A stretch of 34,947 bases of DNA. It comes from an uncultured Pseudomonadota bacterium. GTDB lineage: Bacteria; Pseudomonadota; Gammaproteobacteria; Enterobacterales; Succinivibrionaceae. Shown piece by piece: positions 16,801-25,124 of the stretch. Under the pieces are notes generated by a model, which worked only from the letters and a program-made list of their open reading frames with translations, ran no database searches and had not been told where the DNA came from. A program made the position numbers and the translations under genes. Position 1 is the stretch's first letter; every line of letters begins with the position of its first letter. The DNA lies in contig ONIT01000016.1 in assembly GCA_900317945.1 (NCBI GenBank), positions 1 through 34,947 of the forward strand, in the 5' to 3' direction.

Positions 16801-18871
16801 GAACGCCCTGTCCGGCATCGTACATCAGCCCGATGCTGAACTCCGCCTGAGGATTGCCCTGAGCAGCGGCCTTCTGATACCATTGCAGCGCCTCCGCGTA
16901 ATCCTGCTTTGCTCCATGCCCGTCCGCGAGCATCCGGCCAATTCTGTACTGTGCACCGGCGCTGCCATGCTCCGCGGCCATCCGGTACCACTTCAGCGCC
17001 TCCGCATAATCCTGCGCTGCTCCATCGCCGCTCAGGTACATGTCCCCGATTTTCTCCTGGGCGGCGCTGCTTCCCTGCTCCGCGGCCATCCGGTACCACC
17101 TCAGCGCCTCCGCGTTATCCTGAGGGACTCCATCACCGCTCAGGTACATGCCGCCAAGCCTGCACTCTGCGTCGGTATTTCCCAGCTCAGCGGCCTTCAC
17201 GAACCCTTTAAGGGCCTCTGCGTCATCCTTTTCAACGCCATCGCCGTCATGGTACATGCCGGCAATAAGGCACCAGGCGGCATCATTTCCCTGCGCTGCA
17301 GCCCTCTGGTACCATTTAAGGGCCTCCGCATAATCCTGCGCCGTACCCTGCCCGTGCGCGTACATCCAGCCGGCATTGAGCTCCGCGTCTGCGCTGCCCT
17401 TCTCTGCCGCCTTCAGGTACCACCTCAGAGCCTCTGCGCTGTCCTGCCCGACGATACGCCCGTTGTCGTACATATAGCCAAGTTCGAAGGCGGCCTCGGC
17501 ATGTCCCTGATCTGCGGCCTCCCGGTACCATCTGACTGCCGACGCGGAATTTTTCCGCACGCCCTGCCCCGCCTCGTACATTCTACCCAGGCTGAACTGC
17601 GCGTCGGCATTCCCATTCTTGGCAGCCTTTTTGTACCAGCTGACAGCCTCCTGGAAATCGCGCTGCACGCCAAGCCCGCACTGGTACATCCAGCCTATGG
17701 CATACTGCGCCGCCTCATTCCCGCTCTCATCGGCCTTCCTGAACCAGCTCATGGCCGCGATATAGTCCAGCCTGACTCCCTGACCGTATAGGTACATGAA
17801 GCCAAGGCTGTACTCTGCATCAGAGTTACCACGATCAGCTGCCTTCCGGTACCAGAATAAAGCCTCCCTGAAGTTCCGCTCTGTGCCAAGCCCGCGGTCA
17901 AAGAGGTAGGCGATGCTGAACTGCGCCTCGCGGTATCCCTGCTCAGCGGCCTGCCAGAACCATTCGGCAGCGCTCGCATAATCCTGCTCTGTCCCGTGCC
18001 CGGACTCATACATGTAGCCCAGCATGCACTGCGCTGCCGCGTTCCCCTTCTCCGCGGCCTTGCTGTACCTTCTGAAGGCCTCCGCAAAATCCCTCTCTGT
18101 TCCTATTCCGTAATAATACTTCTCAGCAACCCTGCAGTTGGCAAGGGCAGCCAGTGATTCGGCCTGGCTCGCTGCCCGCTTGATTCGTCCCTGCTTCGGA
18201 CGGTGCCAGATCCGCTGTTTTCTGCCGCTGGCAGCCTGGGCGCCCTGACGGTCTGCGCTTCCCTCTCCAGCGGTGCGGCCCTTTGCCCCTCCGGCAGAGG
18301 AAGGAGCGGCAGCCTGGTTACCCCCGAGGGGAGCCTGGCCTGCAGAAGTGCCGGCAGAATAACTGCTGCCTTCACGCGGTGATTGGACGGGGGAGGCAGG
18401 CTCCCTGCCGCTTCCTGCGGAATTCTGGTATTGAGCGGAAGTGAAGTCTGGCTGCCCGCTGACATCAGCCGGAGATGAGCCCTGGTATGGCACGCCCGCG
18501 GCAGTGCTGCCGGTTTCCTCACTGGCGGATGCAGAAAAAGATGGCTCAGCCACGGAGTCTGCCCGCCCAAGGGCGAAGAGGACGGAGTCAACGGCGTAGT
18601 CAGCGAGATCCTTCGGGAAATTTCTCTCACCGGCAAGAGCTTTCTTCACCTCATCGGCATAAAGGCTGAGGGCATTGCCGCCGCCATCGAGCCTCCTGCT
18701 GTAGAGCTCCCTGCCGTACCCGAAGGATGAAATGGTCTCCATGACCTGCCTCATTCCGGGGCAGCTGTCAAAGGCATGAAAGGCGGAGAGCAGGACCATG
18801 AGGCGGTCATCCTGCAGCACAATGGCGCTGAACTGCCGGACTATTCTCTGTAGCGCTTCATGAAGCTTCAT
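13853..18871 (-). CDS. Giant Sel1-repeat protein A (cytoplasmic scaffold)
   Basis: This is a 1672-residue protein. Residues 1-105 form a helical N-terminal domain (pattern MxLHEAL...FDxxPxMxxVM...LADYAVDSVLFALG) that is shared with giant B. Residues about 106-235 are a Ser/Gly/Ala/Gln-rich linker. From about 240 to 1655 there are roughly 38-40 Sel1 (TPR-like) repeats of ~36 residues, e.g. AxxWYRKAAxQGxAxAQxxLGxMYxxGxGV. Every fourth repeat in one section is an atypical unit (PLLELTGRAALDGDAEAQ) lacking the WY. No signal peptide or membrane segment is seen, unlike many secreted Sel1 proteins. Sel1 arrays bind proteins and act as adaptors. The ATG at 18871 has GGAG about 8 nt upstream. It lies upstream of the helicase operon, separated by 205 bp containing hairpins. 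Confidence 0.9.
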   Translation of the reverse strand: MKLHEALQRIVRQFSAIVLQDDRLMVLLSAFHAFDSCPGMRQVMETISSFGYGRELYSRRLDGGGNALSLYADEVKKALAGERNFPKDLADYAVDSVLFALGRADSVAEPSFSASASEETGSTAAGVPYQGSSPADVSGQPDFTSAQYQNSAGSGREPASPVQSPREGSSYSAGTSAGQAPLGGNQAAAPSSAGGAKGRTAGEGSADRQGAQAASGRKQRIWHRPKQGRIKRAASQAESLAALANCRVAEKYYYGIGTERDFAEAFRRYSKAAEKGNAAAQCMLGYMYESGHGTEQDYASAAEWFWQAAEQGYREAQFSIAYLFDRGLGTERNFREALFWYRKAADRGNSDAEYSLGFMYLYGQGVRLDYIAAMSWFRKADESGNEAAQYAIGWMYQCGLGVQRDFQEAVSWYKKAAKNGNADAQFSLGRMYEAGQGVRKNSASAVRWYREAADQGHAEAAFELGYMYDNGRIVGQDSAEALRWYLKAAEKGSADAELNAGWMYAHGQGTAQDYAEALKWYQRAAAQGNDAAWCLIAGMYHDGDGVEKDDAEALKGFVKAAELGNTDAECRLGGMYLSGDGVPQDNAEALRWYRMAAEQGSSAAQEKIGDMYLSGDGAAQDYAEALKWYRMAAEHGSAGAQYRIGRMLADGHGAKQDYAEALQWYQKAAAQGNPQAEFSIGLMYDAGQGVPQNFGEALNWYQKAAAHGSAEAEYSLGLLCENGGITQDYTEAVSWYRKAAAHGSEAAEARLRDPVLDLFGRASEDGDAESQYRLGSMYLSGDGVPQNYQEALKWLRKAADQGSIAAECTLGHMYAAGEGAAQDYGESAAWYSKAASQGSSEAEYCLGQMYEAGQGVRKDLAEAVKWYRKAAGQGSAEAETRLSEPLLELTGRAALDGDAEAQLRLGSMYRKGEGVPQNYQEALKWFRKAADQGSIAAECTLGHMYAAGEGAAQDYGESAAWYSKAASQGSSEAGYCLGQMCEAGQGVTQDLSEAVRWYRQAAAHGSEAAEARLREPLIELTGRAALDGDAEAQYRLGSMYRKGEGVPQDYGIALKWLRKAADQGSIAAECTLGQMYAAGEGAAQDYGESAAWYSKAASQGSSEAQYCLGQMYEAGQGVRKDLAEAVKWYREAAEQGSAEAQARLKEPLLELTGRAGLDGDAEAQLRLGSMYRKGEGVSKDFAEAIKWFLKSALQGSAEAQCTLGQLYASGEGAVQDYAGAARWYRKAADQGSAEAQYMLGRFCEDGLGGAKDLSGAVKWYRMAAAQGVEDARARLCTPLLELFGRASEDRDAEAQYRLGSMYADRQGSMHDDAEALAWYRKSADQGNAAAQCALGRMYASGEGVRQDYEKAAGWYQEAASHGSAEAEYCLGLMYEEGHGFVREYPRALEYYGNAAAQGHEEARSRLNDLALKMIRGTVKADGNDLYFLGRMYEDGKGVGQDQGSALECYRVAAAQGHEESRRRLNEFVQEVFHKAGEGDAEEQYRLGSMYEKGSGIVQDWRGAEKWYRKAADRGHAGAQYRLGCMYRDGEGVQQNLAEAVRLFRMAAAQGHEKALGLLSSGPLEVFCRASDKHDSHAMYELGQMYEDGNGMARDYNSAMKWYRKAADQGIAPAKYRIGRLYEDGNGVQQDYDEAVKWYREAAAHGVNAAADRLKGLTGWRGLGKRGLKSLLS
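15023..16594 (-). repeat. Four tandem 393-bp units inside Sel1 giant A
   Basis: Marker strings recur at an exact 393-bp step: the CCGAGCG-containing string at about 15258, 15651, 16044 and 16437, and GGTGAG at 15416, 15809 and 16202. Each unit encodes 131 residues: three regular Sel1 repeats plus one atypical repeat. The two inner units are nearly identical at DNA level and the outer ones are more diverged. Confidence 0.9.
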
Positions 18872-18913
18872 GCACCCTCTCCTGCCGATTCTGCCTTATC
18901 AGTGATCTATGAC

Positions 18914-18919
18914 ATTATA
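18914..18919 (-). promoter_or_regulatory. Perfect -10 box (TATAAT) before Sel1 giant A
   Basis: On the minus strand TATAAT is present about 43 bp before the giant A start codon and downstream of the giant B terminator. No good TTGACA-like -35 lies at the expected distance, so an activator or alternative factor may be needed. Confidence 0.55.
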
Positions 18920-18975
18920 GGATAACCCGAAAATGCTGGGTCTGCTGTGAGGCATGATAAGGATTGCCTGTCACG

Positions 18976-19002
18976 AAAAAAAAGAGTCCCGGGCTTCCGG
19001 GA
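18976..19002 (-). terminator. Rho-independent terminator after Sel1 giant B
   Basis: On the minus strand the stem TCCCGG/CCGGGA with a 4-nt loop is followed by CTC and then eight T residues. It lies about 75 bp past the giant B stop. Giant B therefore probably forms its own transcript. Confidence 0.8.
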
Positions 19003-19076
19003 GAGAGCCGTGCCGCACCTGAAGGCAGCGATTTCCAACGCCCGCGGGAACTCACAGCCCGGAGCGGAGGTCAGCC

Positions 19077-22000
19077 TCACTGCTTCCTGCGCTGACCAGA
19101 TATCTTTCCTGACTTCTGCAGTGCGTCAAGGCTCTTCTGGGCACCGATATTCCCCTGGGCAGCGGCTTTCTGGTACCAGCTGGCCGCCTCAGCATAATTC
19201 CGGGCTACATCATCGTAGCTGCCGGAGTAAATGTCGCCGAGCCTCTTCTGGGCGGCTTGGTCTCCTTCCTCAGCGGCTTCCCTGAACCATTTCAAGCCCT
19301 CAGCGTGATCCCAGCGCACGCCTCTTTCTATAATTCTTCCGTCAGGCGTGCGGATGCTCTTCATCCCCCACCAGTAAATCACGCCAAGCTTGTATTTGGC
19401 AAAAACATTGCCCTGTTCAGCGGCTGTTCTGCACAGCTCCACTGCGGCATTGAAATCCCTGTCAACACCCTGCCCGTCATAATACAGGCCGCCCAGCCTG
19501 CACTGGGCATCTGCATCTCCTTTATCTTTATTTGACTGATCCGCCCACCGTCTTGAATTTATATTGAATCCCGCGGCTGCTCCGTAAGACTCAGCAGCCT
19601 TGCGGTACCATTCCTTTGCTGTGTTTATGTCCTTCTGTACCGCATCCCCCTTATCATACATTGCTCCGAGCCTGCACATTGCGTCGGCATTGCCATGCTC
19701 CGCAGCTTCCCGGTAAAGCTCCAGCGCCATGTCTGCATCCTGAGGTACAGCCCTGCCCTTTTCATACATTGCTCCGAGCCTGCACTGCGCTTCGGCATTG
19801 CCCTGATCTGCGGCTTTCCGGTAGAGCTCTGCCGCCTTCTTCGGATCACGTCCGGCTCCCTGCCCCATTGAGTACATGAAGCCCAGCCTGCACTGGGCAA
19901 GGGGATTTCCATTTTCCGCTGGTTTTCCGAGCATTTCCGCAGCTTTTCCGTACCATTCCCCGGCATTGTCGCCGCCGTGCCCGGAAGCCAGGGCATAAAC
20001 CCGCAGTCCCAGGCTGCACAGTCTTACTGCATCGCCATCGCTCTGCTCTGCGGCCTTCAGGTACCACTTTACCGCCTCGCCATAGTCAGCGCTGACTCCG
20101 ATCCCCTTCTCATACATTGAGCCAAGGCTCTCCGCTGCGCCCGGATCTCCCTGATCAGCGGCTTTCAGGTACCACTTGAGGGCCTCGGCATAATCGCCGC
20201 GTCCGGCGCAGGCTGCTCCCATCCTGGACTGGGCGCCGGCATTGCCTTTCTCGGCGGCCATCCGGTACCACCCATCCGCGCTTTGATAATTATGGTAGCG
20301 GTTCTCATAAATATATCCCAGCCTGTACTGCGCGTCGGCGTTGCCATTCCCTGCAGCCTGCTCATACCACTTTGCCGCCTCGGTCTCGTCAGCGCTGACA
20401 CCGCTCCCATTCTCATACATGAGTCCTATCCTGTACTGCGCCTCGGTATTTCCCTGCCCGGCAGCGTCAAGGTAGATCTCAAAGGCCTTTTCCGCATCCT
20501 GACTGACTGATATCCCTCTCTCATACATAAAGCCAAGGCCGCACTGCGCGCCGGCATTCCCCTTCTCAGCGGCCTGCCTGAAGAGCTCCAGGGCCTTTCC
20601 GCTGTCCTTCACGACACCATGCCCGCTCAGATACATGCTGCCAAGCCTGTACTGGGCATTGGCATTGCCTTTTTCCGCGGCCTTCTGATAGAGCGCCGCG
20701 GCGAGGGCTGCATCCTGCCCGGCCCCCTCTCCGGAATAGAACATATTGCCAAGATTGTTCGCGGCGTCTGAGTCAAGCGCCGGATCCCTGCCGTGCTCCA
20801 CGGCCTTCCTGTACCATCCGGCCGCAGCGGCGTAATCCCGCCCGTCTTTGCTGCCTGATGAGCAGATTTCTGCAAGCCTGCACTCCGCATCGGCATTGTC
20901 CTGCTCCGCGGCCTGCCTGAAGAGCTCCAGTGCCTTTCCGCTGTCCTTGCCGACGCCCTTCCCCTCGGAGCAGAGGCAGCCCAGCCTGTACTGTGCCGCG
21001 GAACTGCCATTATCTGCGGCCTTCCTGTACATTTCTGCGGCCCTGCCGTAATCCTGGCTGAATGACACGCCGTTTTCATGCATCAGCCCCAGGCTGTACT
21101 GGGCGTCAGCGTTTCCCTGATCTGCGGCAATACTATAGAGCTTTGCCGCAAGAGCGAAATCCTGCGGTGTACCGCTTCCGGAATAGCAGCTTTTGCCAAG
21201 GGTGTATGCGACATCAGCGTCCAGCTCCGGATTCTTTTCCTGCTCCAGTGCCTTCCCGCACCACCTGACTGCCTCGCTGGTATCCTGCGGGGCGTCACGC
21301 CCGAGGCAGTACATCTCGGCGAGCCTGCACTGGGCAGTGGCATCGCCCAGCTCACCTGCTTTCCGGTAGTTCTCCAGCGCCTTTCCGCTGTCCCTGCTGA
21401 CCCCCTGTCCCTCTGAGTACATTGAGCCCAGCCTGAGACAGGCGCCTGCGCTGCCTTTTCCGGCTGCTTTCCGGTACAGCCAGGCAGCCTTCACGAAATC
21501 CTGGCCGGCCCCCTTTCCTGAGTAAAATGCCTCGCCCAGCGCATACAGCCCGCCGGCATCAAGCTCCGGATCCCTCCCATGCTCCGCGGCTTTCCTGAGC
21601 CACCTTGCGGCCTCGCCGTAATCCTGCCCGGTGCCCTTCCCTGAAAAGTACATCACGGCAAGCCTGCTCTCGGCATCGGCATTGTCCTGCCCGGCAGCCT
21701 TCAGGTACCATTTCAGAGCCTCGGCGCTGTCCTGCCCGACTTCAGTGCCCTTCTCATACATGCGCCCGAGCCTGTACTGCGCCTCGGCATTTCCCTGCTC
21801 CGCGGCCTTCTGGTACCATTTGAGCGAGCCTTCATCATCATCCCCGACCAGGATCCCGCTGTCCCTCATTGTGCCAAGCATGTACTGGGCATCGGCGCTG
21901 CCGTTCTCCGCGGCCATGCGGTACCATTTCAGGGCCTCGCCGCTGTCCTGCCGTACCGTAACCCCGCTGTCATAGAGGCATCCCAGCCGGTACTCCGCAT

Positions 22001-23672
22001 CAGCACAGCCTTCCTCCGCGGCCTCCTGGTAAAGCCTCAGGGCCTCGCCGCTGTCCTGTTTAACGGCGATTCCGCTGTCATGCATGCAGCCGAGCCTGTA
22101 TTTGGCCTCTGCGCTGCCATTCCCCGCTGCTTTCTCATACCATCCTGCCGCATCCCTGTAGCTGAGCCCGACCCCTCGCCCGAAATAGTACATATCGCCA
22201 AGCCTGCACTCGGCGTCGGCACTTCCCTGATCCGCTGCCTTCCTGCAGAGCTCTGCCGCCTTGCCGAAATTCTGCTGGACCCCATGCCCCGAACAGTACA
22301 GTTCTGCAAGCGCGAGCTCCGCCGCGGCGCTCCCCTGCCCTGCGGCCCTGCTGTATAGCTCAGAGGCCTGCCTGTAATCCTGCTGTACGCCAAGCCCCGC
22401 AGAGAACATGTCAGCAAGGGCGCACAGCGCATCAGAGTTCCCCTGATCTGCTGACTTCCTGTAAAGCTCCGCAGCCCTGCCGTAATCCTGCCTGACGCCG
22501 CGTCCCGAATAGTAAAGATCTGCGAGCCGGCACTGGGCTGCGGCATGACGGCCGGCAGCCTTCCCATACCACTCGGCAGCAGTTTCATAGTCCTGCGCGG
22601 CGCCGCGCCCGAAATGGTACATCTCACCAAGCGTGTACCTGGCGTCATCATTTCCCTGAATGGCCGCACGGAGGTACCACTTCATGGCCTCGCTGGTGTC
22701 CTCACTGAAGCCAAGACCTCTGTCATGCATAAGGCCCAGCCGGTACGACGCGGCGGCATGCCCGCTCCGGGAAGCCTCAAGGAACCATTTTCTGGCGAGA
22801 CCGTAATCCTTAGGGGCATCCTGCCCGAGGAAATGCATCTCGCCGAACCTGAACATCCCGTCAGCGTCAAGCGTCAGCGCTCTTTTCCCTTTTGCCTCAG
22901 CCTTCAGGTACCACTGCTCGGCCTTCACGGGGCTGCGCTCCACGCCCTGTCCGTAGTAATACAGTCCGGCAGCCGCGCACTCAGCGTCGGCAATGCCCTG
23001 CTCCGCGGACTTAAGGTACCATTTCGCGGCCAGCGGAAGGCTGCGCTCCACTCCCTGCCCCCAGCAGTACATCTCTCCGAGCATGTACTGCGCCCCGGCA
23101 TTCCCCTGATCTGCCGCCTTTCTGTACCATGAGGCAGCCTTAGCGTAATCCTGCCTGACGCCCTGCCCGCCGTGATAGCAGAGGCCAGCGAGCCTTGCCT
23201 GCGCGCCGGCATCGCCGTTCTCTGCCTTTTTCTGCAGATCCTCGGCCGATTCCGCGCTTCCTGAGTTTTCTCCGGATGCCTGCCCGGACTCAGCGCTCCC
23301 GCCTTCGCCTCCCGGAGCGGCTCCCTCCGTGCCGTGATGACTTGGCTCACTGACTGAATCCGTGAGTCCCAGGGCAAAGCAGACGCTGTCAACGGCATAG
23401 CCGGCAAGATCCGGGCTGAAATGGCCGGCTTTGGCCAATGACTTTTTAAGGCTGTCAGCCCACAGACTTCCTTTCTTGGCTTCGCCCTGGCGGATTTGAC
23501 TCATGAGCTCATTCACCAGACTGCCATTCATCATGGACTTCATCACATCCTCCATGGCAGGCAATTCGTCAAAGGCCCGGTATGCCTTCAGCATCAATGG
23601 CAGATCTCTGTTCCCGAGTATGCTTTCCCCGAATTGCTCTGACAGCTCTCTGAGGGCCTCATGCAGTCTCAT
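19077..23672 (-). CDS. Giant Sel1-repeat protein B (cytoplasmic scaffold)
   Basis: This is a 1531-residue paralogue of giant A. Residues 1-105 are the same kind of N-terminal domain (MRLHEAL...FDELPAMEDVM...LAGYAVDSVCFALG). A short Ser/Gly/Glu linker to about 150 follows, then about 36 Sel1 repeats to the C-terminus. Several repeats are irregular, with an insert of the form (H/E)xRDPELDA before the next helix, analogous to the atypical units of giant A. The sequence is far more divergent between repeats than giant A's 393-bp units. No signal peptide is seen. The ATG at 23672 has GGAG about 8 nt upstream. It is likely a protein-binding scaffold and the first gene of the block; a separate transcription unit is suggested by the terminator at 18976-19002. 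Confidence 0.9.
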   Translation of the reverse strand: MRLHEALRELSEQFGESILGNRDLPLMLKAYRAFDELPAMEDVMKSMMNGSLVNELMSQIRQGEAKKGSLWADSLKKSLAKAGHFSPDLAGYAVDSVCFALGLTDSVSEPSHHGTEGAAPGGEGGSAESGQASGENSGSAESAEDLQKKAENGDAGAQARLAGLCYHGGQGVRQDYAKAASWYRKAADQGNAGAQYMLGEMYCWGQGVERSLPLAAKWYLKSAEQGIADAECAAAGLYYYGQGVERSPVKAEQWYLKAEAKGKRALTLDADGMFRFGEMHFLGQDAPKDYGLARKWFLEASRSGHAAASYRLGLMHDRGLGFSEDTSEAMKWYLRAAIQGNDDARYTLGEMYHFGRGAAQDYETAAEWYGKAAGRHAAAQCRLADLYYSGRGVRQDYGRAAELYRKSADQGNSDALCALADMFSAGLGVQQDYRQASELYSRAAGQGSAAAELALAELYCSGHGVQQNFGKAAELCRKAADQGSADAECRLGDMYYFGRGVGLSYRDAAGWYEKAAGNGSAEAKYRLGCMHDSGIAVKQDSGEALRLYQEAAEEGCADAEYRLGCLYDSGVTVRQDSGEALKWYRMAAENGSADAQYMLGTMRDSGILVGDDDEGSLKWYQKAAEQGNAEAQYRLGRMYEKGTEVGQDSAEALKWYLKAAGQDNADAESRLAVMYFSGKGTGQDYGEAARWLRKAAEHGRDPELDAGGLYALGEAFYSGKGAGQDFVKAAWLYRKAAGKGSAGACLRLGSMYSEGQGVSRDSGKALENYRKAGELGDATAQCRLAEMYCLGRDAPQDTSEAVRWCGKALEQEKNPELDADVAYTLGKSCYSGSGTPQDFALAAKLYSIAADQGNADAQYSLGLMHENGVSFSQDYGRAAEMYRKAADNGSSAAQYRLGCLCSEGKGVGKDSGKALELFRQAAEQDNADAECRLAEICSSGSKDGRDYAAAAGWYRKAVEHGRDPALDSDAANNLGNMFYSGEGAGQDAALAAALYQKAAEKGNANAQYRLGSMYLSGHGVVKDSGKALELFRQAAEKGNAGAQCGLGFMYERGISVSQDAEKAFEIYLDAAGQGNTEAQYRIGLMYENGSGVSADETEAAKWYEQAAGNGNADAQYRLGYIYENRYHNYQSADGWYRMAAEKGNAGAQSRMGAACAGRGDYAEALKWYLKAADQGDPGAAESLGSMYEKGIGVSADYGEAVKWYLKAAEQSDGDAVRLCSLGLRVYALASGHGGDNAGEWYGKAAEMLGKPAENGNPLAQCRLGFMYSMGQGAGRDPKKAAELYRKAADQGNAEAQCRLGAMYEKGRAVPQDADMALELYREAAEHGNADAMCRLGAMYDKGDAVQKDINTAKEWYRKAAESYGAAAGFNINSRRWADQSNKDKGDADAQCRLGGLYYDGQGVDRDFNAAVELCRTAAEQGNVFAKYKLGVIYWWGMKSIRTPDGRIIERGVRWDHAEGLKWFREAAEEGDQAAQKRLGDIYSGSYDDVARNYAEAASWYQKAAAQGNIGAQKSLDALQKSGKISGQRRKQ

Positions 23673-23762
23673 GTCTCGTCTCCGTTCAGTAATGGCCTGC
23701 CAGGAATCGCAGCAGGCTCAGTGCGTCCCAGCGGCCTGCGGCCATGCCCTGGCATAGTGCCG

Positions 23763-23768
23763 ATTATA
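23763..23768 (-). promoter_or_regulatory. Perfect -10 box (TATAAT) before Sel1 giant B
   Basis: On the minus strand TATAAT occurs about 90 bp before the giant B start codon, again without a convincing -35 hexamer, as at giant A. The rest of the ~300-bp gap 23673-23972 holds the pilU terminator and nothing else I recognise. Confidence 0.5.
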
Positions 23769-23910
23769 TGGAATGAAGGAATATGCCGCAGTGACGCACT
23801 TTCCAATGTAGCGAGCCTCTCTGAAACAGGTCTCTCTGGCGGCACTCCCCGCTGAAGCCTTCGCGCGTACCGGCAGCCTGCCGCCCGGCAGGTGGCGCAG
23901 AACGGCATGA

Positions 23911-23946
23911 TTAAAAAGAAAAATCCCCCGCCCGGAGGCAGGGGAT
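23911..23946 (-). terminator. Rho-independent terminator after pilU
   Basis: On the minus strand ATCCCCTGCC pairs with GGCGGGGGAT (nine of ten pairs) around a TCCG loop, followed by TTTTTCTTTTT. It separates the pilTU unit from the Sel1 block. Confidence 0.9.
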
Positions 23947-23972
23947 CTGCACTGTCCTGAAACGAATCAGGA

Positions 23973-25106
23973 TTAGTAGAAGGAGACGTCCTTGAGCGAG
24001 CCGCCCTCGTCGTCGGTCGTGCCGTTCGCGAGCTTGATCTTGAGGCGGACTTCGTTCGCGGAGTCGGCGAACTTCAGCGCGTCGTCGTAGGAGATGACGC
24101 CCTCGCTGTAGAGCTCGAAGAGCGACTGGTCGAAGGTGACCATTCCGGCCTCGCGGGACTGCTTCATGATGTCCTTGAGCTCGCCCAGGTTGCCCTTGAG
24201 GAGGGTATCCTTGACGACAGGGGTTCCGAGCAGGATCTCGAAGGCGGCGCGGCGGCCGTTTCCGTCAATGGTCGGAACGAGCTGCTGCGCGATGACGCCC
24301 TTCAGGTTGAACGCCAGATCGAAGAGGAGCTGCTGATGGCGGCTCTCCGGAACGAGGTGCATGATACGCTCGATGGCCTGGTTCGCGTTGTTCGCGTGGA
24401 GGGTCGCCATGCAGAGGTGTCCGGTCTCGGCGAAGGAGAGCGCGTAGTTCATGGTCTCCTCGGATCTGATTTCTCCGATGAGGATTACGTCGGGCGCCTC
24501 ACGGAGTGCTGACTTCAGGGCCGCGTCGAAGGACTTGGTGTCGACGCCTACCTCGCGCTGGGTGATGATGGAGCGCTGGTGCTGGTGCACGTACTCGATA
24601 GGGTCCTCGACCGTGAGGATATGTCCCTCGGTGGTCTGGTTGCGGTAGCCGATCATGGCGGCCTGGGTGGTTGACTTACCTGCGCCGGTCGCACCGACGA
24701 AGATTACGAGTCCTCTCTTCTCCATGACGAGCTGTCTAAGGACCTCAGGGATCTTGAGCTGCTCGATGGTCGGGATCTCGGTAACGATGCGGCGGAATAC
24801 CACGCCCTGATGGCCGAGCTGCCAGAAGCAGCTCACACGGAAACGCCCGGTGTCCGGACGCTCGATGGCGAAGTTGGCCTCCCACTCGGTGTAGTACTGC
24901 TGGCGGAGGTCGTCACGACCGTAGAAGGTCTCCTCGACGAGCTCGTTTACGGCCTCGTCGTCAAGGATGACGTCGTCGATCTTGCGGACGGTTCCGTTGA
25001 CCTTGACGCTCGGCTCCAGGTTCCAGGTGATGAACAGATCGGACGCGTTGATCTGCCACATGATTCTCAAGTATTTATCGAGCTTGATCTCGTTGGGGTT
25101 CATCAT
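23973..25106 (-). CDS. pilU: Type IV pilus retraction ATPase PilU
   Basis: This is a 377-residue hexameric secretion ATPase of the PilT/PilU family. Walker A GATGAGKST is at 138-146, the Asp box around TVEDPIEYVH at 165-174, Walker B DVILIGEIRSEET near 206-218, and the His box ETGHLCMATLHANN near 227-240. The GEIRSEET version and the longer C-terminal tail after residue 340 are PilU-like rather than PilT-like. PilU cooperates with PilT in retracting type IV pili at the inner membrane. Two adjacent ATGs (25106 and 25103) are possible, with GGAG about 10 nt upstream. It follows pilT with an 18-bp gap, the classic gammaproteobacterial arrangement. Confidence 0.95.
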   Translation of the reverse strand: MMNPNEIKLDKYLRIMWQINASDLFITWNLEPSVKVNGTVRKIDDVILDDEAVNELVEETFYGRDDLRQQYYTEWEANFAIERPDTGRFRVSCFWQLGHQGVVFRRIVTEIPTIEQLKIPEVLRQLVMEKRGLVIFVGATGAGKSTTQAAMIGYRNQTTEGHILTVEDPIEYVHQHQRSIITQREVGVDTKSFDAALKSALREAPDVILIGEIRSEETMNYALSFAETGHLCMATLHANNANQAIERIMHLVPESRHQQLLFDLAFNLKGVIAQQLVPTIDGNGRRAAFEILLGTPVVKDTLLKGNLGELKDIMKQSREAGMVTFDQSLFELYSEGVISYDDALKFADSANEVRLKIKLANGTTDDEGGSLKDVSFY

Positions 25107-25124
25107 AGTGCAGCTTCTCCGTCA

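Noticed and set aside
15467..17791. 774-codon plus-strand open frame antisense to Sel1 giant A
   Set aside because: It mirrors the repeat periodicity of the Sel1 codons, has no ribosome site or family resemblance, and long antisense frames are expected opposite high-G+C repetitive genes.
13853..23672. Regularly spaced repeats that might suggest a CRISPR array
   Set aside because: The period is ~108 bp and 393 bp and fits 36-residue Sel1 protein repeats; there are no constant short repeats with unique spacers.
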